Part shown: one piece after another, positions 34,079 through 42,193 of the stretch
How the letters are laid out: each line of letters begins with the position of its first letter
Position numbering within the stretch: position 1 is the stretch's first letter
Assembly (NCBI GenBank): GCA_022360175.1
Contig: JAKSDI010000258.1
Coordinates: 1-42,193 of the forward strand
From: Chitinophagales bacterium
GTDB taxonomy: Bacteria > Bacteroidota > Bacteroidia > Chitinophagales > Saprospiraceae
DNA length: 42,193 nt
Direction of reading: 5' to 3'
Translations under genes and position numbers: made by a program
The notes under the pieces: model-generated
The model's input: the letters and a program-made list of their open reading frames with translations, nothing else
What the model was told of the DNA's origin: nothing
Databases searched by the model: none

Positions 34079-35090
34079 AATGGCCTCCTTTTAGAAAATA
34101 TTGTCCTGTTGTTTTTTGTTCCCACTCCAGCCCCAAAACCGTAGCCAGGGTATCCAATACAATCTCTAAAGATTCTCCTTTAAAAGTAGCCGTAAAAGTA
34201 CACTTTTGCAAATCAGGGTCTTCGAAACTTACCGTGATGTTATAATAGTCCTCAATAGAACGTATCACCTCTTCCAAGGAGTTTTCTACAAATTCCAATT
34301 GGTGGGTATGCCAGGCAATTTCATTAGTAGACGCCTTGATACTTGTCAATTTTTGTAAAGCTACTTCAGAGATGCCTTTATCTCCTTTTTCAAGAACGAC
34401 TTTCTGCTTACTCTCATTTTGTGTCAATGCTACTTTTCCACTTGCTACATATACAGTAGTTGGCTGTTCCTTTCCTGTAGCAACATTAAAGCTAGTGCCT
34501 AAAACAGTAATTGTTTCATTAGTGGTATAGACTTCAAAAGGAGATTCAGGATTGTGCTCTACTTCAAAAAAAGCTTCTCCTTTAAGATGAACCATCCTTG
34601 TTGATTTTTCAAATGTTTCTGGATATTTCAGCTCACTATTTTCGTTGAGGTAAACCTTCGATCCATCAGGCAACTCAATCATTTTTGTTGCCGCGTCTGC
34701 CTGAACCACCAGTAGGTTTGTAGCTCCCTCTCCCGTAGGCCCGTTGAACATATTATTTAATAAAAATGCAAGTGTTAAAACAATTGCAATGCCTGCAGCA
34801 ATACTCAACCAGGGCCGCCGAGTTTTAGGATTCAATTGTACAATCTCTGCTTCTTGTTTTTTCTCATCCTTTCCGATCAATACTTCCAATTGGTTGAACT
34901 CAGCATCCAAATCCACATCAATGCTTGGCCTCAATAGGTCGCTTGCCTCCCAGGCCTTTTCTATTCCGACAGCAGTATGCCTATTGGATGCAGATTCAGC
35001 AAGCCATTTTTCCAACTGCTCTTTTTCAAAAAGGGATAACTCTCCTGCAAGGCGTTTGTAAATTAAGGTTATGTAAAAATCTTCATTCAT
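34071..35090 (-). CDS. FecR-family anti-sigma factor
   Basis: Inner-membrane anti-sigma of 339 residues: N-terminal DUF4880-like segment (about 5-55) that binds the ECF sigma, TM helix (about 95-113, WLSIAAGIAIVLTLAFLLNNMF), FecR domain in the periplasm (about 130-225, VQADAATKMIELPDGSKVYLNENSELKYPETF) and a DUF4974-type C-terminal domain (about 258-335, EFVENSLEEVIRSIEDYYNI) that meets the receptor STN domain. The gene sits 74 bases after the ECF sigma gene and its stop overlaps the receptor start. Confidence 0.95.
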   Translation of the reverse strand: MNEDFYITLIYKRLAGELSLFEKEQLEKWLAESASNRHTAVGIEKAWEASDLLRPSIDVDLDAEFNQLEVLIGKDEKKQEAEIVQLNPKTRRPWLSIAAGIAIVLTLAFLLNNMFNGPTGEGATNLLVVQADAATKMIELPDGSKVYLNENSELKYPETFEKSTRMVHLKGEAFFEVEHNPESPFEVYTTNETITVLGTSFNVATGKEQPTTVYVASGKVALTQNESKQKVVLEKGDKGISEVALQKLTSIKASTNEIAWHTHQLEFVENSLEEVIRSIEDYYNITVSFEDPDLQKCTFTATFKGESLEIVLDTLATVLGLEWEQKTTGQYFLKGGHCG

Positions 35091-35164
35091 ATAATGTTAT
35101 TTAACGATCCATTTCGCCGATATGTGGCGGAACTATGACATCCCAAAACCCTAAATCCCCTATT

Positions 35165-35725
35165 CTAGTCGCTATTTTTTTCCATAAAATGCTGTATAGC
35201 TACTTTTAATACCTTTAACGCCTTAGTCAGTTGGTTTTCAACCGTTTTAGGTGATATGTCCAGCTTTGCTGCAATTTCTTTGACCCGCATCCCTTCCAAA
35301 CGACGCATAACAAAAATAGTACGACAGCCTTCCGGCAAAGTATCCAGTGCCTGTTGCATAGCAGCTTTCAAATCCTGAGCTTCCAGTTGTTGTATAACAT
35401 CCGTTTCCTTATTTTGCTGCTGCTCCAAATGCTCTTCACCAACAAAATTCTTCTTCGCCTTGATTTGATTTAATGCCCGATTAATTGTTGAACGTTTGAG
35501 ATATGCAGCGGGTGAAGATTTTATTTCCAAACTAGCCCGCTTCTTCCAAAGCTGCAGAAAGACATCCTGAGTAGCATCTTTAGCTGCATTAACATCCTTA
35601 AGCACATTAATAGCAGTACCCAATAAAGCCTTATAATAACGGTTAAAAAGAAGCCTGAAAGCAGCTCTGTCATCTTGCTTTATCCTTGATATCAGTTGTT
35701 CATCTGTAGGTGTCATATGCTGCAT
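35165..35725 (-). CDS. ECF RNA polymerase sigma factor (FecI-like)
   Basis: ECF sigma-70 factor of 186 residues from the chosen Met (35723-35725); a longer frame to 35767 adds 14 residues without sigma similarity, and a Met three codons further in is also possible. Region 2 is near 15-80 (RAAFRLLFNRYYKALLGTAINVLKDVNAAKDATQDVFLQLWKKR) and region 4 near 120-178 (LDTLPEGCRTIFVMRRLEGMRVKEIAAKLDISPKTVENQLTKALK). Heads the operon with FecR and the STN receptor, giving a cell-surface signalling chain from receptor to sigma. Confidence 0.95.
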   Translation of the reverse strand: MQHMTPTDEQLISRIKQDDRAAFRLLFNRYYKALLGTAINVLKDVNAAKDATQDVFLQLWKKRASLEIKSSPAAYLKRSTINRALNQIKAKKNFVGEEHLEQQQNKETDVIQQLEAQDLKAAMQQALDTLPEGCRTIFVMRRLEGMRVKEIAAKLDISPKTVENQLTKALKVLKVAIQHFMEKNSD

Positions 35726-36209
35726 AAGCCCAAAGCTACGTGTTTTTTCAAATATATGAGCAAACACACTACTTCCATGCCCAAAAATTCAATAAACGAA
35801 TATTGACAGGAAAAATGTATTTAAGAAACTGAACTGGTTTTAAATTAATCCTTTCGTCTGTATGAATACCTTAACTTGCCTCTCTGCTGTTTGTAGACTG
35901 TTTTTTCAACATGTACCTTCCTGCTACGAGTCAACCTGAGGCAGGTATGTATTTAAGAATGAACTCCGTGTAGTTTTATACTATATTTAATATTAATCAA
36001 AAAATTAAATTCAAACACATTCTAAATTTCAGGAAAATGTAGAATTAAAAGATCAAATAGTGCAGACAGCAAGCAATACTGGCAGTTGATTCACGAAACA
36101 AAACCTCAAATTCAATTAAAAATTGACATGGAAGATTTAAAACCCCTTGAGGGAATTGTCAACCTCAGAACCTTAAATATGATTCTTACATATTTATTCA
36201 CATTTCATA

Positions 36210-36240
36210 TTGCATTTAACAAAAAAAAGTATTACTTTTG
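36210..36240 (+). promoter_or_regulatory. Bacteroidota-type promoter of the candidate sRNA
   Basis: TTGC (36210-36213) and a perfect TAnnTTTG element (TACTTTTG, 36233-36240) with 19 bases between. Same layout as the promoter at 1596-1626. Confidence 0.65.
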
Positions 36241-36246
36241 AAAAGA

Positions 36247-36336
36247 CGTACATTAATTCCTACCGTACGTTTCTATTAAAGAGAGCGCGTTAGTGAGAAG
36301 GAGCTAATTAACATCTTTGTTGTTAGCTCCTTTTTT
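36247..36336 (+). ncRNA. Candidate small RNA of about 90 nt
   Basis: Starts shortly after a good promoter and ends in a strong rho-independent terminator. Layout: 5' hairpin ACGTAC-N13-GTACGT (36246-36270 region), a purine-rich single-stranded middle with AAAGAGAGCGCGTTAGTGAG, then the terminator hairpin AAGGAGCTAA with TTAGCTCCTT (36298-36332) and TTTTTT. There is no open frame with a sensible start inside, and the next plus-strand gene is almost 4 kb away, so this is not a leader of that gene. I do not recognise a named RNA family. Confidence 0.6.
36298..36336 (+). terminator. Rho-independent terminator of the candidate sRNA
   Basis: 10-base perfect stem AAGGAGCTAA/TTAGCTCCTT, loop of 15 with inner AAC/GTT pairing, then six T. 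Confidence 0.85.
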
Positions 36337-36344
36337 ATTTGCCT

Positions 36345-36390
36345 ATCATTAAAAAGCAAGAGGAAGTAAAGGAATTCATTCCCTCTTGCT
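36345..36390 (-). terminator. Terminator of the CRTAC1 gene
   Basis: On the minus strand AGCAAGAGG (36390-36382) pairs with CCTCTTGCT (36363-36355), with inner GGAAT/ATTCC pairing, then TTTTTAAT. It faces the sRNA terminator, so the two transcripts stop back to back. Confidence 0.8.
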
Positions 36391-36619
36391 CTCCTTTTAC
36401 TATTCTTAAATAAGCCCTTGGATTAATACTCTATTAATCATAAAGAAAAGAGTAAAGATTCCAGAAAATCCATTTATCACGCTAGGTATGCAGATGCTGT
36501 CGGAGATACATATTCTATTTTGTGCGCGACTTCTTCCGAAATCTTTACCCTATTGATTACACATGCTTATATAAACACAAAGCTGGCACAGCTTGCCATT
36601 TATATTTAAGATTCATACT

Positions 36620-39600
36620 TTATTTCCGCCAGGCATAAATCCCTACTTTTGAATTGTTATTAGCAACCAGGAAAGCAGAGCGCTGTTGCTGGCTTATTTT
36701 GATAGGAACAAGCCCTTTTACATTACCATGTAGGAACAAACCACTATCCGCCATATATAGGGAGGTTTCAAAACTACCATTTCCATTGCCTTTTAGGAAA
36801 AGTCCTTTTCCTGCATCATAAGAAGGTGTCTCAACTTCAGATTCAAATACATTTCCTCCAATAACAGCATCCAAATGACCATCCCTATCAAAATCTTCAA
36901 CAATGATACCCTGAATAGGGGCTATTTGTGCTTCTACAGGCAGTTTGTGAACTACATATTCAAAATCGCCTTTGTTTTCAAGATATATACTTGCGAAACT
37001 GTTTACCTGATAATGAAGAGCTGCATTGAGTTTATCTTCGCCATAGATATCTTCCATAGAAGAAGAAGCAAAAGAAGCATAAGAGGTGTATTTATTTGCC
37101 AGGAAAGGCATTTGTTCAGTAGAACACTCTTTACCTCGTACTGGTACTTTCTTTCCTTTGTAGTGCTTACTCAATACAATATCAAGCGTACCATTATCAT
37201 CAAAGTCATTACAGAAGACGTGTAGGTTCTTTTCATCACTAGGATGAAACTTGTTGTTCAATCCAATATTTCCAACAATATAATCTTCATCCCCATCTCC
37301 GTCAAAGTCGCCAGCAGCTACATCATACCACCAGCCCTTTTGATCCTTCAGGATGGTTGATTCTGTAATATTAACTAGCTGACCATTATCATTTTTGATC
37401 ATTGTAATAGGCATCCATTCTCCTACCAGCATCAAATCGAGCCATCCATCTTTATTCGTATCGGTCCAGCTCGCTCCTGTTACCATACCAATGCGTTGAA
37501 GAGCTGGTAGTACCTCTTCAGTTACATCTGTAAATTTTCCATTATCATTCCGCAATAGATAAGACTGAGGAGGATTGGGATATAGCCCCGGGTTTGTACG
37601 GCCTCCTACAAATAAATCAAGATCACCATCTTTATCCCAGTCAGCAGCAGCAATAGCAGCTGTACTCGCTGTTATTTTAGGTAGGATCCCTTGCGACTTT
37701 GAAAAATTTCCACTTCCATCATTTAAATAAAGTCGATCCTGTAATAAAGAAGAGCCCTCACGGAAAAGGCTACCTCCTCCGCTTGCTACGTAAAGATCAA
37801 GATCACCATCACCATCACTATCCAGGAAAAGTGCTCCCAAATCTTCCATTTCCGCATCAACCCCAAAAGCAGCTTGTGAACTTGGCATAAAAGCACCACT
37901 GCTTATTTGAGTATATAATTCACCAGCCTGTCCCTTGGCTCCACCTACATAAAAATCATCCAGGCCATCTCCATTTATATCACCAGCAGCAAGGCCAGGC
38001 CCAAGTTGTGATTGCTTATGCGGCAATAAAACTTCTGTGGCAAAATCATTGTATTCATTTTCCTGATGACGGAAAATTATCGCTTTCTGCTGAGGTGTGA
38101 TATCGATAAAAGGCGGATCATTTTTTGCTTGCTGATGAGCTAGCATTCGAGCCTTTTCCATCTCTATTTTATGGCGCTTATTGAGTTTAGGTTGTTCTAT
38201 GGTTGTTTTCTGCCCATTAGGCCAGTAAATAATAGCACGATCTACAGTAGCTATATCTCCCAGGCCAAAATGTGCCAGTGGTTGCATAAAGGACTGATAC
38301 CCTCTTGTAAAATTGTATTCAACTAATTGCTGCTGGCCTGCATACTGTATTTCTACCTTTGCACCAATGCATTTTGAAAAATTATTGCCTGATGTCAATT
38401 CAAATTGGATATAATTTCCGGTTCCTCGTTCTCTTGCATTGTTGCGATAAACAAAAGCCTTTCCACCCAAATTATTAATCAGCAAATCTAAGTCTCCATC
38501 TGCATCCATATCCGCATAAGCGGCACCATGAGAAAAAGAAGGCGCATCAAATCCCCATTCCTTGCTTACATCCGTAAAAGTAAGGTCGCCATTGTTTTTA
38601 TACATATAGTTGGGAATTGGCACAGAAGCAGCATTTTGCAAATGATCAAAATAAACTTCCAGGCGCTTTCCTTCCTGCTCGTATTTTTCCTTAAGGCCAA
38701 TTCTCCAATCATTGTCTTTAGTATCTCTCCAGTAACCATTGGAAATCATAAAATCCTTAAACCCATCATTGTCAAAGTCGGCCAGTAAAGCAGCCCAACT
38801 CCAATCCGTCTGAGACATACCCGCCATCAAACCGATTTCACTAAATACACCTTTTCCTCTATTGAGCTGTAATACATTAAACATATATTGAGGCGTATAA
38901 CCCAATGCTTCATTTAAGAAATGAAAGCCTTGCACATCCATTGAAGCCATTAGCGTTTTGTTGCGAAAATGGTCAGCAGGAGTCATGTCTACTACCGCTA
39001 AATCTACAAAACCATCATTATTGATATCCGCAGCATCACATCCCATTGAGTAGTAAGATATATGCTTAGCTTTCTTTTTAACCTTATCGGTAAAAGTGCC
39101 ATCACCATTATTCAGGTACATGAAGTCGGGCATGAAATAGTCATTGGCAACATAGATATCAGGAAAGCCATTTTCGTCAAAGTCTGAAATTGCGATTCCC
39201 AAACCAAAGCCAGCTTTATCCACTCCTGCTTCATTAGTGATATCGGTAAACGTTCCATTCCCTTCGTTTCTATATAGGGTATTCGTTTCCTTGCGTTGTT
39301 TAGTTGGATCAAGGCTTTCAAATGTTCCGATCCATTCCTGTACTGCCCCTCCCCTGTTGCGCAAAGAATGATTCATCACAAACAAATCGAGATCACCATC
39401 TTTATCCATATCAAAGAAGGTAGCCTGGGTAGAACGAGAATCATCCGCTACACCATATTCTTTGGCTTTATCGGTGAAAGTACCATCTTGGTTATTAATG
39501 TATAATTGATTTGTCAGCGTAATACTGTTATTGTATGGCCCGGAATTACATACGTAAATATCAAGCCAGCCATCGTTATTGATATCCACCAGGGTAGCTC

Positions 39601-39970
39601 CTGTCGACCATTTTTTAGCAGATTCAATACCTGATTTAGCAGTAATATCTTCAAATTTCCAATTGCCTTTATTCAAATACAATCGATTTTCCAGATCATT
39701 ACTACAGAAGAAAACATCTGGTTTCCCATCATTATTAAAATCTCCAACTGCTAATCCTGAACCGTTATAGAAGTAGTCATATTGCCCCATATTTCGGCTA
39801 GGATTTTCATCAATCCTATTTTCGAAATTGATCCCAGTCTCATCGGAAGTTAATAAGCTTAGGGGTGGTAAATCGGAATTAATTTGTTGTGGAGCATCTT
39901 GTGTGCAGGCAGTGAATATAAAAATTGCAATTAAGAAAAAGTACGGAACTAATTGTTTTTCCTTCATCAT
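36620..39970 (-). CDS. CRTAC1-family lipoprotein with FG-GAP/VCBS repeats and ASPIC/UnbV domain
   Basis: Surface or periplasmic lipoprotein of 1116 residues; lipobox FTAC (Cys22). First block of FG-GAP/VCBS-type blades about 60-500 (units such as GDFNNDGKPDVFF, VDINNDGWLDIYV, FDMDKDGDLDLFV, with DxDxDG calcium-binding loops), then the ASPIC/UnbV domain (about 508-600, including YNFTRGYQSFMQP and HFGLGD), then a second block of blades about 640-1100 ending in AFLVANNNSKVGIYAWRK. Each block should fold as a beta-propeller. Such proteins are frequent in Cytophagia and Saprospiria beside polysaccharide or sugar uptake genes. No SusCD pair is in the window. Function unknown; binding or scaffolding is inferred. 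Confidence 0.93.
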   Translation of the reverse strand: MMKEKQLVPYFFLIAIFIFTACTQDAPQQINSDLPPLSLLTSDETGINFENRIDENPSRNMGQYDYFYNGSGLAVGDFNNDGKPDVFFCSNDLENRLYLNKGNWKFEDITAKSGIESAKKWSTGATLVDINNDGWLDIYVCNSGPYNNSITLTNQLYINNQDGTFTDKAKEYGVADDSRSTQATFFDMDKDGDLDLFVMNHSLRNRGGAVQEWIGTFESLDPTKQRKETNTLYRNEGNGTFTDITNEAGVDKAGFGLGIAISDFDENGFPDIYVANDYFMPDFMYLNNGDGTFTDKVKKKAKHISYYSMGCDAADINNDGFVDLAVVDMTPADHFRNKTLMASMDVQGFHFLNEALGYTPQYMFNVLQLNRGKGVFSEIGLMAGMSQTDWSWAALLADFDNDGFKDFMISNGYWRDTKDNDWRIGLKEKYEQEGKRLEVYFDHLQNAASVPIPNYMYKNNGDLTFTDVSKEWGFDAPSFSHGAAYADMDADGDLDLLINNLGGKAFVYRNNARERGTGNYIQFELTSGNNFSKCIGAKVEIQYAGQQQLVEYNFTRGYQSFMQPLAHFGLGDIATVDRAIIYWPNGQKTTIEQPKLNKRHKIEMEKARMLAHQQAKNDPPFIDITPQQKAIIFRHQENEYNDFATEVLLPHKQSQLGPGLAAGDINGDGLDDFYVGGAKGQAGELYTQISSGAFMPSSQAAFGVDAEMEDLGALFLDSDGDGDLDLYVASGGGSLFREGSSLLQDRLYLNDGSGNFSKSQGILPKITASTAAIAAADWDKDGDLDLFVGGRTNPGLYPNPPQSYLLRNDNGKFTDVTEEVLPALQRIGMVTGASWTDTNKDGWLDLMLVGEWMPITMIKNDNGQLVNITESTILKDQKGWWYDVAAGDFDGDGDEDYIVGNIGLNNKFHPSDEKNLHVFCNDFDDNGTLDIVLSKHYKGKKVPVRGKECSTEQMPFLANKYTSYASFASSSMEDIYGEDKLNAALHYQVNSFASIYLENKGDFEYVVHKLPVEAQIAPIQGIIVEDFDRDGHLDAVIGGNVFESEVETPSYDAGKGLFLKGNGNGSFETSLYMADSGLFLHGNVKGLVPIKISQQQRSAFLVANNNSKVGIYAWRK

Positions 39971-40216
39971 AGGTCGCTATTTGCTCGTTGCTATGAAAAT
40001 AACATCAATTTATCTAATGAAATAAAGTCAGGTGGGGGACAATTATTGACCTCTAAGGTAAGAAATGAGTTCAAATATTAGCATGTACCAAGGAAGTAAT
40101 TTTTTCTTCCCCCATTTGATGAATGATTCGCAATTTTTTGCCCCCCTGTACCCCCTGAGTGCAAGTAACTTATCGAAAACGATGAAACCAATTTTTGATC
40201 GATTCTAAAATCACCT

Positions 40217-41023
40217 TTGACTATGAAATTAATTAGCCTGCTGTTTTTCCTGATACTGGGTTCTTTGGCCTGTACACAAAATGCGCCAGCGGACTCTGGA
40301 GCAACAAAAAAACAGCAATCCGCTCAGCAATCATCGACATATCAGCCCAATAGTGCCAGAGGCCTTATCACTCATTGGAAAAACCATTACGCAGATCAAA
40401 GTATCAGAGCTTTTACTTTCGAACAAGAAACCATCCGTTTTAAGGATGGGCAAGCCACTGATACGGCTTTATGGTATGAAGCAGTTCAATACCCGGATCA
40501 ATTCCGTATCGATTTTGGTAATGGCTCAGAAGGGAATATCAATTTGTGGCGAAAAGATAGTGTGTATGTCCTTCGAGAAGGGGAATGGAAACACCGTGGA
40601 CCAAAGGTACAGGAATCATTAATCCTAAAAGGAGCACTCTATCAATTGCCTGTTGATACAACCCTTGCAAAACTTACCGCTGTTGGGATAGATACCGCCA
40701 TCTTCCGTAAAGCTATGTTAAACGAGCGTCCCATGTATGTAATTGGTGCTTCAACCGGTGATGACACTTCTCCACAAATGTGGGTAGATGCAGAACGTAG
40801 AAATGTTGTGACGCGCATCAGCAAGCTTACCAATGGAAAAACCCTGACCGTAGTATATGATGATTTTGTGCAAGTAGATGGGTATTGGGTAGAAAGTTGG
40901 GTAGAGTTTTTACTAGATGGCACACTCATACAAACAGAACGCTATAAAAACATTCAAATAAGGGGCGAACTTCCTCAGGAGATATTCGACCCAAATCTTT
41001 TCAGTAATCATTTTTGGTATTAA
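40217..41023 (+). CDS. LolA-like exported lipoprotein
   Basis: 268 residues with a signal peptide and lipobox GSLAC (Cys19); the ATG at 40223 (MKLIS) may be the true start. After a low-complexity linker (about 20-45, Ala/Gln/Ser-rich), one beta-rich domain (about 48-265) has the pattern of LolA/outer-membrane lipoprotein-sorting folds (ITHWKNHYADQSIRAFTFEQETIRF…YPDQFRIDF, WKHRGPK, MYVIGASTGDDTSPQMWVDAERRNVVTRI, VDGYWVESWVEFLLDG). The fold call is by pattern; I do not claim it carries lipoproteins. It starts a two-gene unit, with a serine hydrolase gene 11 bases downstream. Confidence 0.8.
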   Translation: MTMKLISLLFFLILGSLACTQNAPADSGATKKQQSAQQSSTYQPNSARGLITHWKNHYADQSIRAFTFEQETIRFKDGQATDTALWYEAVQYPDQFRIDFGNGSEGNINLWRKDSVYVLREGEWKHRGPKVQESLILKGALYQLPVDTTLAKLTAVGIDTAIFRKAMLNERPMYVIGASTGDDTSPQMWVDAERRNVVTRISKLTNGKTLTVVYDDFVQVDGYWVESWVEFLLDGTLIQTERYKNIQIRGELPQEIFDPNLFSNHFWY

Positions 41024-41034
41024 ACAACTGTTCT

Positions 41035-42193
41035 ATGATAATTAAAACAATACGAGTCTTATTAGCTTGTTTCTTTTTATTATTCAGCCAGCCCCAAATA
41101 TTTGGGCAGGAGGTCAACCCTAAACTTGCAGAAGCACTACAACATGCTTTAGACTCAATGCATCAGATTTTGGGAATAAATGGAATAAGTGCATCCCTTC
41201 AGTTATCAAATGATGCTGTATGGGCAGGAAGTAGAGGTGTTTCTACATTCCAACCTATAGACAGCATATCTTCTGAGCATGTATTTGCTACTGGTAGTTC
41301 TACTAAAACCATTACTTCCATGTGTATCCTTCAACTCGTAGATGAAGGAGTATTGACACTGGATGATAGCCTGCATCTTTGGCTACCTAGTTTTCCACAC
41401 ATTGATCCCAATATCAATATTCGTCAATTATTGAGGCATCAGAGTGGTCTTTATGATGTATTGCAAAATTCGGCGTTCCAACCTACTTTACTTCAAAACC
41501 CCAATCAACTGTGGGAACTTGAAGATATCATCAGTACATTCATAAAAGCCCCTGATTTTCCTCCTGGAACATCCTGGGCATATTCGAATACCAATTATAT
41601 ACTGGCGGGTATGATCATTGAAGCAGCTACTGGTATGTCTTTTCACGAAGTTGTTAATCAGCGCTTTTTCGAACCTTTAGGTTTAGAAAGTTATGCCAAC
41701 CTTGCTTATGATCCTGTCCCAGAACATGTAGCTCATTTGTGGCTAGACTTAAATGGGGATGGGCAGCTGGATGATGCTCACAATTTTTTCACCGGCTGGA
41801 AATCTATGTTTAGCGCTGTTGGGCCAGCCGGGGGGTATTTTGCCTCAGCAAGTGATCTTGCTAGATGGATAAGAGCAAGTATGAGTGGCAGCCTTGTTTC
41901 CAGTGAAAGCTGGGTGGAAGCTACCACTACCGTCAATTCCAATTTCTCTGGAAATACAAAATACGGGTTGGGATTAATGGAAAGAAGCCATCTTGGGATT
42001 CCCAGTTATGGGCATGGAGGCGATCTTTCTTATTCTACCAGAGCGGTATATTTCCCCTCAAAGGATATAAGTATTGTTGTGCTGGCAAATGATGCTTCTA
42101 TCAATTCATGGAGTTTAACAGGTACCGTTAATGCTTTACTGCGCACCTATCTTGATTGTGAAGCAGTTCTGCTAAATACTAATAAGCTGGAGA
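41035..42193 (+). CDS. Serine hydrolase of the beta-lactamase/DD-peptidase fold (class C type), 3' end missing
   Basis: An open frame runs from ATG 41035 to the last base of the window with no stop (at least 386 residues). Signal peptide about 1-24 (FLLFSQPQIFGQ). All three motifs of the fold are visible: SxxK at 88-91 (SSTK), YxN at 183-185 (YSN) and HGG at 327-329 (YGHGGD), with GPAGGYFASASDLARW between. It should be a periplasmic hydrolase acting on a D-amino-acid peptide, ester or beta-lactam; resistance should not be assumed, as such enzymes are common housekeeping esterases. A part after the domain begins near residue 370. Eleven bases after the LolA-like gene, so co-transcribed. Confidence 0.9.
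   Translation, partial: MIIKTIRVLLACFFLLFSQPQIFGQEVNPKLAEALQHALDSMHQILGINGISASLQLSNDAVWAGSRGVSTFQPIDSISSEHVFATGSSTKTITSMCILQLVDEGVLTLDDSLHLWLPSFPHIDPNINIRQLLRHQSGLYDVLQNSAFQPTLLQNPNQLWELEDIISTFIKAPDFPPGTSWAYSNTNYILAGMIIEAATGMSFHEVVNQRFFEPLGLESYANLAYDPVPEHVAHLWLDLNGDGQLDDAHNFFTGWKSMFSAVGPAGGYFASASDLARWIRASMSGSLVSSESWVEATTTVNSNFSGNTKYGLGLMERSHLGIPSYGHGGDLSYSTRAVYFPSKDISIVVLANDASINSWSLTGTVNALLRTYLDCEAVLLNTNKLE

Larger units (their letters stand above)
35768..36619. other. Long intergenic region with a likely small RNA gene
   Basis: 852 bases between the FecI-like gene and the 3' end of the CRTAC1 gene with no supported protein gene. From left to right: promoter region of the sigma gene; a hairpin CCTGC…GCAGG with flanking ACAT/ATGT (about 35910-35950); a 13-base direct repeat (ATGTATTTAAGAA, about 35815 and 35946); an AT-rich stretch; the candidate sRNA (36247-36336) and the terminator of the CRTAC1 gene (36345-36390). 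I see nothing definite in 36391-36619. Confidence 0.6.

Noticed and set aside
35910-35950. Hairpin CCTGC…GCAGG as a second small RNA or terminator.
   Set aside because: It has no T-run and no promoter placed before it, so it is mentioned only in the region note.
41035-42193. Antibiotic-resistance beta-lactamase.
   Set aside because: The SxxK, YxN and HGG motifs show the fold, but they are equally present in esterases and D-aminopeptidases. Nothing here points to a resistance role.

Overview
The window reads as chromosomal DNA of a Bacteroidota bacterium, most likely from the Cytophagia or Saprospiria. Evidence seen in the sequence: SPII and SPI signal peptides ending in the typical Bacteroidota style (…FAQ, …LTAQ, …C+D/E), TonB receptors with N-terminal carboxypeptidase-regulatory-like domains, a FecI/FecR/TonB trio with an STN domain, double FtsX-type permeases, a CRTAC1/ASPIC-UnbV lipoprotein, a fused CcsBA, and Bacteroidota-type promoters (TAnnTTTG with an upstream TTG). 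No tRNA, rRNA or CRISPR array was seen.

Layout. (1) 1-1375: an IS256-family insertion sequence whose far end is cut by the window edge. (2) 1586-5424: a candidate zinc or other metal uptake locus. It has a His-rich lipoprotein, a ZnuD-like TonB receptor and a DUF4625-like lipoprotein. A palindrome TGCAAC-N3-GTTGCA lies in both promoter regions, so one dimeric repressor (perhaps a Zur/Fur-type protein) may control all three. (3) 5425-5780: non-coding repeats (minisatellite plus a GC-rich dispersed-repeat-like element). (4) 5781-11381: a divergent cluster with an effector-associated-domain (EAD11-like) four-TM protein and an exported unknown protein on one strand, and two tandem exported caspase-FGE-sulfatase fusions on the other. 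This is the most unusual gene set in the window. (5) 11413-13760: an ECF sigma, anti-sigma, Spy/CpxP-like, cyclase operon. (6) 13824-14798: a Kir-type potassium channel. (7) 14840-22560: a TPR histidine kinase/LuxR-type response regulator pair divergent from two FtsX/MacB-type permeases, with a 16-bp palindrome between them.

(8) 22825-29534: an nrf locus for ammonifying nitrite respiration (porin, NrfH, NrfA, CcsBA) with a CRP/FNR-type box upstream, and a perfect 44-bp palindrome further up. (9) 29986-31188: an acidic repeat lipoprotein of unknown function, separated by tandem terminators from (10) 31451-35725, a FecI-FecR-TonB receptor operon. (11) 35726-36619: a long intergenic region with a likely small RNA that has its own promoter and terminator. 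(12) 36620-39970: a CRTAC1-type lipoprotein. (13) 40217-42193: a LolA-like lipoprotein and a serine hydrolase (beta-lactamase fold) that runs off the window end.

All functional calls are made by reading motifs and domain patterns by eye; no database search was run.
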